From Microcoleus sp. LEGE 07076 (GTDB taxonomy: Bacteria > Cyanobacteriota > Cyanobacteriia > Cyanobacteriales > Microcoleaceae): 64,000 bases of DNA. The translations under genes and the position numbers were made by a program. Positions 63,419-64,000 of the stretch are shown in pieces (within the stretch, counting starts at the first letter, position 1; every line of letters starts with the position of its first letter). The notes below the pieces were generated by a model. That model did no database searches, had not been told where the DNA came from, and worked only from the letters and a program-made list of their open reading frames with translations. Location: contig NZ_JADEWV010000001.1 in NCBI RefSeq assembly GCF_015207455.1, positions 1 through 64,000 of the forward strand, in the 5' to 3' direction.

Positions 63419-64000
63419 ATGATAATTTTGCTTGACCCATTCCTCGCCCAAACGCCCGCTGCTGATGTTGGCGGGCCCGCTCCACTCAATCTGGTACAGA
63501 CAATTGTTTTAGGAATTGTACAGGGATTAACAGAGTTTTTGCCCATCAGTAGCAGCGCTCATTTGAAGGTAGTGCCGATCGCCCTGGGATGGGGCGATCC
63601 CGGTGTAGCATACACTGCTGTGATTCAGTTGGGCAGCATTGTGGCGGTGCTTTGGTATTTCTGGAAAGACTTGACAACTATCACTTTGGGTGCTGTCGAT
63701 GCTGTGGTGCGGCGCGACTACAAATCCCAGGAGTTTAAAATGGCTTTGGGGATTGGTTTGGGAACAATACCTATAGTCTTTTTTGGGCTGCTAATCAAGA
63801 TATTGGTTCCAGATTTTGACAAGTCGTTTCTCAGGAGTTTGGCCAGCATCGCCATTGCTTCGATCGTGATGTCGCTGCTGTTAGCAACAGCCGAAAAAAT
63901 TGGCAAGCGCGATCGCACTTATGAAAAGTTAACTGTCCAAGATGGTATTTTCATGGGATTAGGTCAAGCAATGTCGTTGATTCCGGGGTGTTCGCGATCG
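63419..64000 (+). CDS. uppP: Undecaprenyl-diphosphatase (BacA/UppP family), 3' end outside window
   Basis: ATG at 63419 (MIILLDPFLAQTPAADVGG); the frame is open to the window end (194 residues seen). It dephosphorylates undecaprenyl diphosphate on the outer face of the cytoplasmic membrane for cell-wall precursor recycling. GIVQGLTEFLPISSSAHL is the first family motif and SLIPGCSRS, at the very edge, the second. Hydrophobic helices follow the usual BacA topology. The start fits relatives; the first roughly 25 residues are variable. Confidence 0.95.
   Translation, partial: MIILLDPFLAQTPAADVGGPAPLNLVQTIVLGIVQGLTEFLPISSSAHLKVVPIALGWGDPGVAYTAVIQLGSIVAVLWYFWKDLTTITLGAVDAVVRRDYKSQEFKMALGIGLGTIPIVFFGLLIKILVPDFDKSFLRSLASIAIASIVMSLLLATAEKIGKRDRTYEKLTVQDGIFMGLGQAMSLIPGCSRS

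Overview
The window looks like chromosomal DNA of a filamentous cyanobacterium, most likely a non-heterocystous Oscillatoriales type (Microcoleus/Oscillatoria-like; the genus is inferred). Support comes from HIP1-type GCGATCGC octamers throughout, ferredoxin-dependent glutamate synthase, a GUN4 protein, class II fructose/sedoheptulose bisphosphatase, a likely thylakoid photosystem I accumulation factor, UPF0182, DUF2854, XisI, CHAT and PEP-CTERM families, and abundant intergenic heptamer tandem repeats and small palindromic repeats. No rRNA, tRNA, CRISPR array or intact insertion sequence was recognised.

Layout. 1-12029: cell-surface and secretion genes (a very large subtilisin-like protease cut by the left edge, a PEP-CTERM protein, a filamentous-haemagglutinin-like protein, a CHAT protease with a signal peptide). 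12347-28231: metabolic genes (metallophosphoesterase, acetamidase/formamidase, GalT-like nucleotidyltransferase, acetyl-CoA synthetase, nuclease, glutamine amidotransferase, GST-type reductase) mixed with small toxin-antitoxin-like genes. 28257-33809: an accessory region of very small, closely packed minus-strand genes (DUF4926, XisI, ParE/antitoxin, S1 domain, GUN4, a frameshifted GTPase) with clear signs of duplication and decay. 34031-38617: ferredoxin-GOGAT. 38946-43570: a second accessory region with remnants of an excisionase/PIN pair, an AT-rich two-gene operon (winged-helix-like protein plus CoiA-like nuclease) and a tandem DUF433/DUF5615 family. 43928-64000: mainly core genes (cupin, IscA/SufA, UPF0182, hemA, glpX, ppk, DUF2854, an FAD monooxygenase/DUF3598 pair, DUF779 plus aldehyde dehydrogenase, a hybrid response regulator/kinase, a thylakoid protein, and uppP cut by the right edge).

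How genes work together. Fd-GOGAT (N assimilation), GlpX (Calvin cycle), HemA (first committed step of tetrapyrrole synthesis) and the thylakoid protein belong to photosynthetic metabolism. Acs, ALDH and DUF779 form an acetaldehyde/acetate-to-acetyl-CoA theme, though acs lies 37 kb from the other two. The haemagglutinin and CHAT genes look like one surface/secretion unit.

Most notable are the structural events. Interspersed repeats appear to have been absorbed in frame into two proteins. A RelE-like toxin carries an early stop. A GTPase is split by a T-run frameshift. XisI, DUF4926 and the glsF 3' end have decayed duplicate fragments. A roughly 219-bp tandem duplication leaves a 13-codon decoy of the IscA start. 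A shared 10-bp palindrome sits at the same distance upstream of glsF and glpX. The best candidate for an undescribed system is the AT-rich CoiA-like nuclease/winged-helix operon at 39903-41456.
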